The position numbers and the translations under genes are program-made. The notes under the pieces are model-generated. The model did no database searches, was not told the DNA's origin, and saw only the letters and a program-made list of their open reading frames with translations. A stretch of 64,000 bases of DNA from Eutypella sp. D-1. Taxonomy: Eukaryota > Ascomycota > Sordariomycetes > Xylariales > Diatrypaceae. This document shows positions 20,162 through 30,668 of the stretch, piece by piece; positions within the stretch are counted from its first letter, which is position 1; every line of letters starts with the position of its first letter. The DNA lies in NCBI GenBank assembly GCA_023313575.1, contig JAJTTP010000022.1, forward strand, positions 372,001 to 436,000, in the 5' to 3' direction.

Positions 20162-23100
20162 ATGCTGAGAAGGGGCGCATTGGGGGTAGGTTTATTCTAG
20201 AGAAATATTTTTATTACTAAATATGAAGCTGTGAGCCGTAACTGATCCTCTCACAATAGCAAGATGCTTCCATATGCGCACTCTGCCAGTACCGCCTCAC
20301 TGTACGACTGAGCTCGCCGCGACATCGTGCATTTTCGAGTACGAGGCGGCTCAGATATGATAACCGGCCGCCGGCAGGTGGTCCTGGCACGGGCTCCGGA
20401 AACGTTATAGGGAGACGACCAGTCGGACCTGTTGGTGGCCGTGGTGGGGGTTGGGGCAGCCCGGCTTTTGTGAATCGACCCCGAGCCGCATCTCCACCAA
20501 CACCGGAACCGGCACCGAGGCAGGAACCAACACCGGCATCGACACCGGTACCGGACGCAAAACCGGAAGCAGCACCAACAGCAGCACCAACAGTAGCACC
20601 AACAGCAGCACCAGCAACAGCACCAGCAACACCATCGTCATCTGCCCCGCCTCGGACGCCGACCCCGCCACCGGCATCAACGCTACGACCACCGGTACAG
20701 AATTCGAGATGGACCTCAGCGCCGGTCCCGCCGTCAACTACATCGTCAACTGCGCCGTCACCTGCTCCGTCACGAACGACACCAGCACCGGCACAAGCAT
20801 CGATACCGACCCGAACCCCAACAGCAGCACCAACATGGACAGCCCCACCGACAACAGCACCTTCACCAACATGGCCCTCGGCACAAACTTCGGCATCGGT
20901 ATCAGCCCCAATACCGCCACGACCAGTACAAACATCGACGTCGACCCCAGCGCCAGCTGCCACGTCAGGAGTGCAAAGGCCATCGTCGACACCAGTTATC
21001 AGGCCAAGAGTACTACCTGGGGGGAAAGGCTGGGGCGGCGGAAGCTGGGGTAGTGGCGCGAACACCCAGCAGAGCAATGTCCTCAGTGAGCATGAGCGCA
21101 TTGCACGAGAGAAGCTGGTCGCTGCGCAAGACGCTCGTCCAGTAGTTCGCCTACATGGAGATTCGTCTCATAATCTCACTACGCCTAAATACATGTTCAA
21201 TCCGGACAGGCAGCGAGCCGCTCAGCAGAGCTTGCAGGACGCTCTCGACAAAGACGACGCGAATCTGCCGCCGCCGAGGCTCAATATGCACGGTCTTGAA
21301 GCCAAACCGGAAGTGCGAGAGCAAGCGCAGGACCCACGGGCGCCACGTGCACTCCCTCCAAGGGTCGCGCCGCTAGGCGCCGGCAACCAAATTATTCCGG
21401 ATTCCAAGTACTTGCGACCGAAGTCCGATCCGCTAACCTCGCAACAGCAGCCTGGTAACAGTAGCACAGCCCCGCGGTCGCCTGGCAGGGCCGACTCATG
21501 GGGCAGTTTTGTGAGGAGGACACCGGTTCGCGCCGGCACTCCCGGGGCTGAACCTAGCAGGTCTCCTGATAGCAATGGCGGTGCATGGGGAAACTTAGTG
21601 AGAAGGATACCGGTTCGCGACGAACCCAACAAGTCTCTTGATGGCAATGGCGGTTCGTGGGGCAACTTAGTAAGAAAGGCACCTGCGGGTCCTCCAGGGG
21701 ACGAACCCAGCAGGCCCTCACTGGACAGTGCTGATTCGTGGGGTATATCGCCAAAAAGGAATACTGTGCCTCCTACCGAAACAAGACCGGCTGAAACTGG
21801 AGCCAAAGAGGAGAACAGCGGCGGGTGGGGCATGCTGAAGAGAAAAGCAGCACCCGAGGAGAGTGATAAGCGAGATTTCTGGGCTGAGATGGAAGATAAC
21901 CTACAGGAAAAGCGCAGCGCGAGGGCAAGCGCGCCGGCTGAGCCGGAGCGGGATACGACCTTCGATACGAGTGCCGAACCTAAGCAAGACGTTGCTGCCT
22001 CGGAGGAGGGGGATTTGACGGAAGGCCAGGCCCAGGCTAGCTCGGACGCTGAGCAGGAGGAGACCACTCCTAAGATTTTAACAGGTCATCGGGCAGAGAA
22101 ATATGAGGCAGAGTCAGACATGTCTCAGGACAAGAAGGAAGTCAAGCCTGCCCTTGAGGAAAAGAAGGCACGTAAAGAGCGCAAATCGAAACGGTCGGGT
22201 CGAAGGTCTCGGTATGATGAAGACGATCCATATGAAGAGGACGATTACGACTACGAGGAGATACGCCGGTTGAAGGCGGAGCGCAAGGCCCAGAAGGCCG
22301 CCAAAAAGAATGAACCTATCCCGATTCACCTACCTGAGCTGATTGGTATCACTGCGCTCGCCGATGCACTGAAGATCAAGCACGATGTGTTCTTACAGCA
22401 GCTCGGCGAACTGGGCTTCGAGGGTGTAACGCTGGACAGTCTCATGGCCGGCGAGACCGCCGCACTTGTCGCACAAGAGTACGGCTTCGAGCCCACCGTC
22501 GACCTCGGCGCTTCCCGCGACCTCAAACCCCGCCCGCCGCCAGAAGACCCGTCCAAGTTACCACCGCGTCCCCCAGTTGTCACCATCATGGGTCACGTCG
22601 ACCACGGCAAGACCACGCTGCTGGACTACCTACGCAAATCTTCCGTTGCCGCGCAGGAGCACGGCGGCATCACCCAGCATATCGGTGCTTTCTCCGTCAG
22701 CCTGTCGTCTGGCAAGGTAATCACGTTCCTTGACACGCCGGGACACGCCGCGTTCTTGACGATGCGGGAGCGAGGTGCGCAGGCTACCGATATCGTGGTC
22801 CTAGTCGTAGCCGCGGACGACAGTGTCAAGCCTCAGACCCTCGAGGCCTTGAAGCATGCCCGCGCACACAAAGTGCCTATCGTTGTCGCGATCACCAAGG
22901 TCGACAAGGACGGCGCCGATATCACCCTGGTCAAGGCCGATTTGGGCAGTAACGGTGTGGAGATCGAGGATTTCGGTGGTGATGTCCAGGTCGTGCTGGT
23001 TAGCGGTAAGACGGGACAGGGCATGGAAGATCTGGAGGAGAACATCCTCACCCTATCTGAGATTCTGGACTTGCGCGCAGAGCGAGATGGCATGGCGGAG

Positions 23101-24361
23101 GGCTGGGTGCTCGAGAGTAGCCTGAAGCCCATAGGAAGGACAGCCACGGTGCTCGTGAAGCGCGGTACCCTCCGTCCGGGCGACTTCATCGCGGCGGGGT
23201 TGACTTGGGCCAAGATCCGCCACATGCGCAACGAGGCCGGCGCCCTTGTCGAAGAGGCACCTCCCGGTACCCCGGTCGAGATCCTAGGCTGGAAGGACTT
23301 ACCGGCCGCAGGCGACCAGGTTCTGCAGGGTGAAAACGAGGACCGGGTAAAGGATGCCGTGAGCTACCGCGAGGGCCTCTACGAACAGGAGAAGGACGCC
23401 GCCGCCCACGAGGCCATCGCCGAACAGCGACGCCAACACCAGGAGAAGCGCGCCCGCGAGAGAGCAGCCATCGAGGCGAGCGGCCTCAACGCCTCGATAG
23501 GTGGGAACTGGAATAGCCGCAAAGCAGCGCAGCTCAACCAGGCGAAACAGCAGGCGATCGAGCTCGCGGCAGCGGCGGACGCCGAGGCCGCGGGCGCGGC
23601 CGCCGACCAGGAGGGCGTTGCCAAGATGGTCAACTTCGTCGTCAAGGGCGACGTGCACGGCTCCGTGGAGGCGGTGTGCGCGGCGATCCTGGAACTCGGC
23701 AACCACGAGGTGCGGCCGCGGGTACTGCGGTCGGCGGCGGGGCCCATCACGGAATTCGACGTCGAGCACGCGGCAGCGTCGGGCAGCACGATTGTGAACT
23801 TCGCCACGACGACACCGCCGCATGTCGCGCGCCTCGCCGAGGAAAACGGCGTCCGCATCCTCGACCACAACGTCATCTACCGCCTCGTCGACGACATCAC
23901 CGCTCAGCTGAGCAGCCATCTCGCGCCCGATGTTTCTAGCCGCGTTCTCGGCGAGGCTGAGGTCCTCCAGATCTTCCCGATTAATGTCCAGGGCCGCAAG
24001 TACAAGAATGTCGCTGGTTGCCGTGTCCGTCACGGCGTCGTCTCCCGCACTGCCCTCTATAGGATCCAGAGGGGCAGCGAGAAGATCTTCGATGGTGAGT
24101 TTCCCCCTTTTCTCTTTTTCATTTTCATCCTCTTTGTTTTCGTTTCGGTCAAAGCCCCGTTTGTGACTTTCTTTGTTTGTTCGCTAACCATAAAACCCCT
24201 GCGTTCTAGGCAAGCTGGAGACCCTCAAGCACCTCAAGAAGGACGTCACGGAGATGCGCAAGGGCTCCGAGTGCGGTATCGGCTTCGAGGAATTCCAGGA
24301 CCTCGAGGTCGGCGACATTATCCAGGCCTACGAGGAGGTCGTCACCAAGCGGTCGCTATAA
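20162..24361 (+). CDS. IFM1: Mitochondrial translation initiation factor IF-2
   Basis: Exons 20162-20185, 20260-24094 and 24210-24361 give 1,336 residues. Exon 1 codes only MLRRGALG; it is spliced (GTAGGT...ACAATAG, 74 bp) to a leader [21 protein letters not shown], a basic, Ser-rich mitochondrial targeting sequence. A Pro/Ala/Thr-rich low-complexity part (about 85-215) with GGWGSG-like blocks follows, then repeated SWGxxVRR segments and a charged helix. The IF2 N2 motif [15 protein letters not shown] precedes the GTPase domain: GHVDHGKT at 786, DTPGH at 833, TKVD at 887, then domains II, III and IV ([16 protein letters not shown]). The last exon ends EDLEVGD-like [16 protein letters not shown]. 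Role: GTP-dependent placement of formyl-Met-tRNA on the mitochondrial ribosome. No ATG exists in frame within the large exon before the Pro-rich region, which is why the tiny first exon is needed. Confidence 0.9.
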
Positions 24362-26051
24362 GGTTTCCGGTCCGGTCCCCCGTCCCCATCTTCCCAGGTT
24401 CTAATCTTTTCTTCGAACCCGTGTTCCGGTCCTGTGGTGATGATGTACTATTAGCAATTGTAAAAATGGTGGTCTGGTCTGGTCTAGTCTGGTCTGGTTG
24501 GGCGAGCTCAGCAACGCATATTATATCGAACCGCGCGTTTGTACTATAGAGACTATGGGTTCTTACTACATATAGGAGCATAGCGGTGGGTGGAGGTAGA
24601 CTATGTGGCATTGTCGTCGCCTTGAATTGGGATATACCAGGGTTTGCGATGACGCACAGCTTCTATGTGATTACTATGGATGTACATATAGCGGACTCAT
24701 AGTTCTTGTCTAGATGAGCTCTACCCTGGAGTGGAATCGAGTTGGCGGCTACTCCTATCGTAAAGATGTCTCTGGTTCTTTGTCCTGAGAGGAAAGTGAT
24801 CCGCTGGGCAGGTTATGCACACTACTGTATAACGTGTGGTCGAGAGCCCTACAACTACAACAATGCAGGACATAGTATTTGTACGATTGCTTAGCGTATA
24901 TCGTATCCCGTAAGTTGTGTCGTTTTCAAAGCTAGAAGTCAATATCTGTTCGATTTCACCATATTACCTCTATTCAAGCTAAGCAATTGCTGCTGCGGTG
25001 ACTAAGGACCCATTCCAGGATATAAAAACAGTCCCCGCAGATGGGATCATGTGAAGACTTGATCGCTTAGACGTCGTATATCCTCGACAATCCTGTTATA
25101 AACCACTCATTCCAGGGTAAAGGAGCCCTACTGATAAAGATAACAGTCACGTAGAAGGATGGATCGACTTGGCCCTTGTTATCGATCCAAGCTATATTGG
25201 ATGCCCTTTTCCTGTATAAAGAGTATGGGATCACTCCCATCTGAATAGTCTCTCTTTTAGCTAGCCAGAAATCAATCTAAGTATTTACCCTTCTACGCCC
25301 TTTTTTATCTAAAATCAAGACCAGTGGTGACAGCTTTATTACACCAGCTTCCCCAGACATCATCTCATCTACCCATTAGCATTGGCGAAACGAGTGCCAG
25401 ACCCTCTCCTTACCATCTTAGCGCATTGCCTCCATTGTGTTCTGTCAGTCTTAAAAAGGCAGTTCTGTGTGCGTATGTGCGCGGCAGGGTGATTACCTCT
25501 GATATATGAGCCAAATGTGGGTCCAGGCTACCCCTTTTACCCCCTTTTTCGTGTCGAGTGATACGACCCGGCTAGAACGTGTTAGAGCGACCTTGACGAA
25601 GTATGATAGCTTAGCTTGTTACAATCTCCTTTCAGCCTTTCAGCCCATACAGCACCATGACAATCTAGAGCAATGCTTTGAACATGCAATCCAAAGGCAG
25701 AGATTGGCACATTGTTGATGGAGAAACAATGCCTGCAGCTAGAACCCTTTCACAAGAAACACCTCAATTACCTCAACCTTTGTCGTCGGCGCAGTCATGA
25801 ACGGTTTCTTTCAGTATTGCTTCAACAATAGCATGATGGCACTGATAGAACAGCCAGTGTTCAGGACAAGGACTGACGATGGGCTCTATATATACATGCA
25901 CACTTACCACTCTAAGACACATAATCATTCAGACACACAGACACACAGACACATACACACATATACACAACAGAAATTCTACAGAAAAGCGAATTACCAC
26001 CCAATCATTCAATTTTATCAACCCTTCAGTTTATAGAAATCACTAGCAACA
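24362..26051. other. Intergenic, 1.7 kb, with a CA-rich microsatellite
   Basis: A (AGACACAC)-like simple repeat lies at about 25920-25970 just before the next gene. A repeated GGTCTGGTCTGGTCTAGTCTGG stretch sits near 24470-24500, within the IF2 3' flank. Short frames lack family features. Confidence 0.5.
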
Positions 26052-27017
26052 ATGTCCTCGACGCAGAACACGTGGGAGTCTTTCAGCAATGACGAGCAGG
26101 TCGACTTGACCTCGCGGTACCTGCTCACGATGACGATGCCGAGACTCGTGGCGAACGAGTCCACTCACTATGGCACGACGTGGAGCGAAGACTTCATTGA
26201 AGTTGACTTCAAGGACATTGAGCCCTGGACCGACTTTACTGAGACTAACCTAAACCGAGTGTTTGGGCGTGTACTCAGCACCTCGACGCCCTGGTCGCGG
26301 AGCATCGAGAAGGCGTTTACAAATCTCGACAAGCCGCGCCTTATTGAGCACGAGGACGACCTCGACGATGTTTTTCTGCAGAACGTAGCTCCTGTCCTTC
26401 GACACTCTCTGAGATGCTCGAGGGACGTTCTGCGCGAAGCGGTTAGGAAGGATTTCGTCACAAAAATTCGAATTCCGGGTGAAAAGGAGGCAGTCAAGAT
26501 CAGTCTCCCCCAATACAACAACGACCCTAAACATTTCAAGAGGCCCAACTTCCCTATCTATCTTCCTGCCGGGTCCGGAGTGGTCCCCGGCACTGTCCCT
26601 GGGCAGGATGTCATCTTCGTGATTGGTGAATCTGCGAGACTGGCCGTCCTGGACCCAGCCTGTTTCACTGATCCAAAGGTGTACAGGAGAAGTGGCCGGA
26701 TACACATCGCGAAAGTGGCAATGTATTGCAAAAACGGAGGTACGTGCCTCGCATTCACCATGACCCACCTAGGCGTGATGGTATTCCGATTTTTCACGAT
26801 TCCCAACGGTGATGGGAGTGCTCGGATGGGCCTACAGCACATGTTCGCACCTTGGGTGCCAGCTTGCTTCCCTGGAAATGTTCCCGCAGGTCAAGACAAC
26901 CAGCTCTCAGGTGCTAAGGCCATCTGGGGCTTACTGATGATCTCATTGAGCTCCAGAGGCCGGCGGTTAGTGTCGAGGGATCAGCTAGTCCCACTTACTC
27001 AGTGGGCTGCTGTGTAA
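26052..27017 (+). CDS. Hypothetical protein, 321 residues
   Basis: I do not recognise this protein. A single exon begins MSSTQNTWESFSNDEQVDLTSRYLL. The first 130 residues are acidic (ESTHYGTTWSEDFIEVDFKD, HEDDLDDVF). The middle holds a strand-rich stretch DVIFVIGESARLAVLDP, then YCKNGGTCLAFTMTHLGVMVFRFF, and the end has a helix KAIWGLLMISLSSRGRRLV. The alternation of short strands and helices suggests a compact alpha/beta domain. No signal peptide or membrane span is clear. It lies beside, and converges on, an FTA2-like kinase-fold gene, but nothing links them. It is probably an accessory-genome gene limited to fungi. Confidence 0.6.
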   Translation: MSSTQNTWESFSNDEQVDLTSRYLLTMTMPRLVANESTHYGTTWSEDFIEVDFKDIEPWTDFTETNLNRVFGRVLSTSTPWSRSIEKAFTNLDKPRLIEHEDDLDDVFLQNVAPVLRHSLRCSRDVLREAVRKDFVTKIRIPGEKEAVKISLPQYNNDPKHFKRPNFPIYLPAGSGVVPGTVPGQDVIFVIGESARLAVLDPACFTDPKVYRRSGRIHIAKVAMYCKNGGTCLAFTMTHLGVMVFRFFTIPNGDGSARMGLQHMFAPWVPACFPGNVPAGQDNQLSGAKAIWGLLMISLSSRGRRLVSRDQLVPLTQWAAV

Positions 27018-27309
27018 TGAAAGTCCAAGATGGGTGGCCATATCAGGCCGCGAATAAATAGGCTTCAACATATGATTTTGGGCGTTAACTACATATAGCG
27101 GGAGACTAAAAAAGGGAACATTACAGTGTATATGAGTTAGAAAATATGAAAATTCAAGCGATAAACTCCCGTTTGAAAAGATCTCCGAATAATATCAACG
27201 TGCCAAGTTTCAACAGTCTTTCAACAGTGTACATGAATGTGATTCGTCATTAGTTTCTCTACTTCAAACTCTACACAACGCTACCATCCTTCATGACCAC
27301 TAGCTATAA

Positions 27310-28506
27310 TTAATTAGCCGTTTTCTCCAACCCTGGCTTTGGATCGGCTCTGGACGTCTTTCCTGATGATTTATAGTCTTTCATCCTGTATTTATCTGGT
27401 CTTAGACTATAACCACGGTAGAAAGGATTCAGATCATCGTTAGGGCATGCGGGGTTATTTGGATCATGGAGACGTAGTCGACTAAGGTAATGAGGATTAG
27501 GACCTGCACGATCCCATATTCTCTTGCTGAATGGATGGTACGTGTTCCATTGGCCAATGAGTTCATCGACACCATCAGCATCAGTTAGCCCGATCTGGTC
27601 GTAAGGATCTCGCGACTGCTCTATCTGATTTGTGGAGAGACAAGGATGTGGCGCGGTCCATGCGGCGCTGAAATCGAGGAAGCGGCCTTTTGTTACGTTC
27701 GAGTTATTGATATCCCTGTTCAGTATACCAATCTTATGCAATGTCTTGAGCGATTTGATCAGCTTTCTAGCCGTCTTCGGACTGTCTATTGCACGAAGTA
27801 TCCTTCGTAAGTTGGCATTTGGCAATCTAAAATTCAAAGTTAGTGATTATGGTTCTACAAAGTGCGCGAGATACAATGGGACAGGATCGGATGCCTTCTC
27901 GTGCCTAGATGAGAGTGTCCCCCATCTGCACTAGAGAAGGTATGTAACTGTTTGTTTACAGGTTCTACTTACGGGTCTCTTCTTGGTGCTATGTAAGGAA
28001 TGTCGACAAACTCTTTCACAAGGGCTCTAAGAGGCCGTTGAGTGAAATCTCCGTAGTACCCCCAATCACGTTCCCAGTCATGCTCGGTGTCTTTACGGCA
28101 TAGCTCAGCTCGATGTTTATCATTGAGAACTAGATGCCCGTAACACGCCACTGCGATATTTTCCTTGCCGGTCTCGTGGAGTCTGGCATAAGCACGAGCT
28201 TCGCAGTTAAAGGGGTGCATGTACTTGAATTGGTCTTCCTCATCCAAGGGGATGCGCCAGAAGTGAGATCGCGTAAAACAGTTGTCGAATCGAAACTGAG
28301 GTAATTCGTCAGAAAATATTAGGGTAAGAGCAAGACGAGCAATGTGATACCAATTTCATTGCGTATAGATCCCCATTGATATGAACCTTCCAAACATGGG
28401 CATGCGCACCAGACCCCAAGTGTTGAATGAATTCAATATCCAACTCCTTCCCTTTTGTATCGAACTTCTTCAGCTGAGGGCCGGGTAAATAGGATATTTC
28501 ATCCAT
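27310..28506 (-). CDS. FTA2-like protein (kinetochore Sim4-subunit FTA2 family, kinase-like fold)
   Basis: Three exons: 28506-28351, 28295-27973 and 27826-27310 (55- and 146-bp introns, the second with a CACTAAC branch site); 331 residues. A degenerate protein-kinase fold is readable: a glycine-loop-like FIQHLGSGAHAHVWKVHING, AMKL in the place of the catalytic Lys strand, CEARAYARLHE for helix C, LKTLHKIGILNRDINNSN as the catalytic loop (Asn-Arg-Asp at 196-198 in place of His-Arg-Asp) and FLDFSAAWT where kinases have DFG. Family knowledge: fungal proteins with this layout carry the FTA2 domain named from a fission-yeast kinetochore subunit; most filamentous-fungal members are multicopy and of unknown role. 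I infer an accessory paralogue, not a kinetochore protein. Confidence 0.7.
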
Positions 28507-29080
28507 GACGGCGACGTCAGTACACCCCACAGACTTACAACTGACTGGAGGTTGAAAGGTTTAAATAGGATAACCTCGGAAAAACAAAACGTAAGAAGCA
28601 ACGAGACCATTACCTGGCTAGGAGCAGCGGGCTTATGACAGCTTCCTTTGTCATGTGTCTGGTTTAAGCCTAGTCTCAGAGTGGTACGTCTATATCAACT
28701 ACTTACACTTTTCAATTTAGGAGAACAAAGAAATGTCTCAATTCAGTGAGCCCGGATGTAAGAACGAGATCAGGGCACGGGGCTTCCAAATCAACCACAG
28801 CTCTAAATTCAATGTGGTCCATAAACTTCTTCTTGATACTTAAGCACACGTAAATAATTAGCTTAGCGTAAGGTCAGTTAGTGCTTTGCTGATCCATCAC
28901 TCAGTGGCTAAGCTCGGTGAAGAGGCGTGCACTGGTGGCAAGGGCGGCAGAAATAACGAGCAGGTTAATGGCAGCCCTCTTATTATCCCGAAAAGATGAA
29001 CGACATTGTAGTTTATAGTAATCTATCTTATTTGAGAAGGGGGTAAGTGTATGTATATAACTGACACTGTACGACCCTGA
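28507..29080. other. Intergenic
   Basis: It holds the FTA2-like gene promoter and the 3' flank of the flavoenzyme gene. No feature is recognised. Confidence 0.5.
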
Positions 29081-30668
29081 TCACGCAAGAGGGGCATAGT
29101 AGCGCATCCTGTTCTCCGGATCCCACTGGGCCTTCAACCTTTTCAGCTTTTCCAATCTCCACTCCTCCCAGCCGTAGATTTCCTGTAAGCTCTCCGTGCC
29201 ATGGGCATAATTGACGTATGCCCGCAGCCGTGTAGGGTCCTCGCTACCTTCCAGTAGATAGCGTCGTAGCCTTTCGCCAAACTCCTGCGCGACCGAGTCG
29301 AGCGCTGGGTTGGGTGCAAACCGCACGTACGGTGTGCTCAGGATCTCATCAGAGCGGTGTGGGAACGAGGTACTCTTTTCCTCGATCGCCTGAACACCCT
29401 GTGTAGAGTACCCCTCAAGCAGGAAGAACGAGCCGGCCAGCTCCGGCACGGCCCGGAAAGTTTCGTCAATGTCGTTGTACACCTTTCTCAAGGATAACAG
29501 GTTATACGTCTTTAGACCGATCGGATAACGCATCGATGTGTAGCCGTACTGGCAGCCGGCCGCATTCTCGCTCTGGAACGTCAAGGCGGCGATCTCCGGT
29601 ACAGTCGCCTCGCCTGCGTTGACCACGAGAGGCCCGATATCATGGATCGGCTTTGCGTACTCACGAGCCGCGTCGACAGGCCCATCGTAAATGATGGCAT
29701 ACCAGATAATCGGCTGCATATGATTAGCTCGAGCTCTAGTTTAGGGGTATCGGTTGGGGGCGAGCTTAACGCACGTGCTCGGGGTCAATCTCCGCGACCT
29801 TCACGATGTAACCCCAGTGAGTAACTTCGGGCGGCTGGGTCTTCATCATGTTATTAGTAAGCTCGTAGAGGGCCTCAAGCTTGTCGCCGGAGAAGACGAA
29901 GATTTCGTACGACCACTTCGGGTTCCTGATGTCGTATATCTGATACTCCCATTCCGAGACAAGGCCGAAGTTGTGTCCGGCACCTCGAATAGCCCAAAAG
30001 AGGTCCGGGTTTGAATCTTTGGAAACGGTCACGGCGTCGCCGTTAGGAAGTACCAGCCTCGCGGAAATAATTTGATCGGCAGCCAGTCCGTATTGACCTT
30101 GCAGCCAGCCGTGACCCCCTCCGAGTATGGGTGCAGAGATGCCGACGCTCTCGCATATTCCGGTCACTTTAGAGAGTCAGTGCCGGAACGGTGGGCAGCG
30201 GGAGGGTGAACCCACCTGTCTGCTTGCCGACAGCCGTCAAATCAGCGACCAATTTCTTCACGGTCACACCCCCGCCGACCCGTGCTGTTTTCCCGTCGGT
30301 TGACACAATAACGTGATCTATAGCCCGCAGGTCTATCTGAATAGCATCCCTTGCAGCCTCCAGCGCTTCCGTCGCGCCGTGACCCCCTGATCGCGCCACA
30401 AACGGCATCTCATGTTCATTTGCATATCGCACCTACGGATGATTTGAATTCAGCAACCATGATAATTCATAACGTGCGGTATTGTAGATTAGGGGAAACT
30501 CACTGCGTGTTGAATATCGTCCTCGGTAGCGGCGTTTACGACAGCGGCAACTTTAGGCCCATGCCACTCTCTCCATCGGCTCGACAAGTTGGCGAAGGCC
30601 GGATCACCTGGGACCACTACTGAGGCAGCGTGGGAGAGCTTCGGTCCAAGATCTGTGGAGATAGTCAT
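29081..30668 (-). CDS. Berberine-bridge-enzyme-like FAD-linked oxidoreductase
   Basis: Four exons: 30668-30504, 30432-30216, 30166-29775 and 29713-29081; 468 residues. The FAD-binding (PP-loop) domain has RSGGHG with His73, and after the second intron KQTVTGICESVGISAPILGG with Cys132. Family knowledge: these two residues form 8-alpha-histidyl and 6-S-cysteinyl links to FAD in berberine-bridge enzymes, so bicovalent flavin is likely. The C-terminal BBE segment is YVNYAHGTESLQEIYGWEEW followed by LKAQWDPENRM. No signal peptide is evident, so an intracellular enzyme is likely. Many fungal relatives oxidise secondary metabolites or sugars; the substrate is unknown. Intron 2 is only 49 bp and ends in AAG. 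Confidence 0.85.

Noticed and set aside
20470..20472. GTG as a start for IF2
   Set aside because: The frame is open upstream and reads a mitochondrial presequence; a small first exon with ATG fits in phase.
20217..21101. Open minus-strand frame of 294 codons opposite the IF2 N-terminus
   Set aside because: It is Gly/Val/Ala repeat-like shadow of the Pro/Ala/Thr-rich IF2 coding strand; no start context or family.
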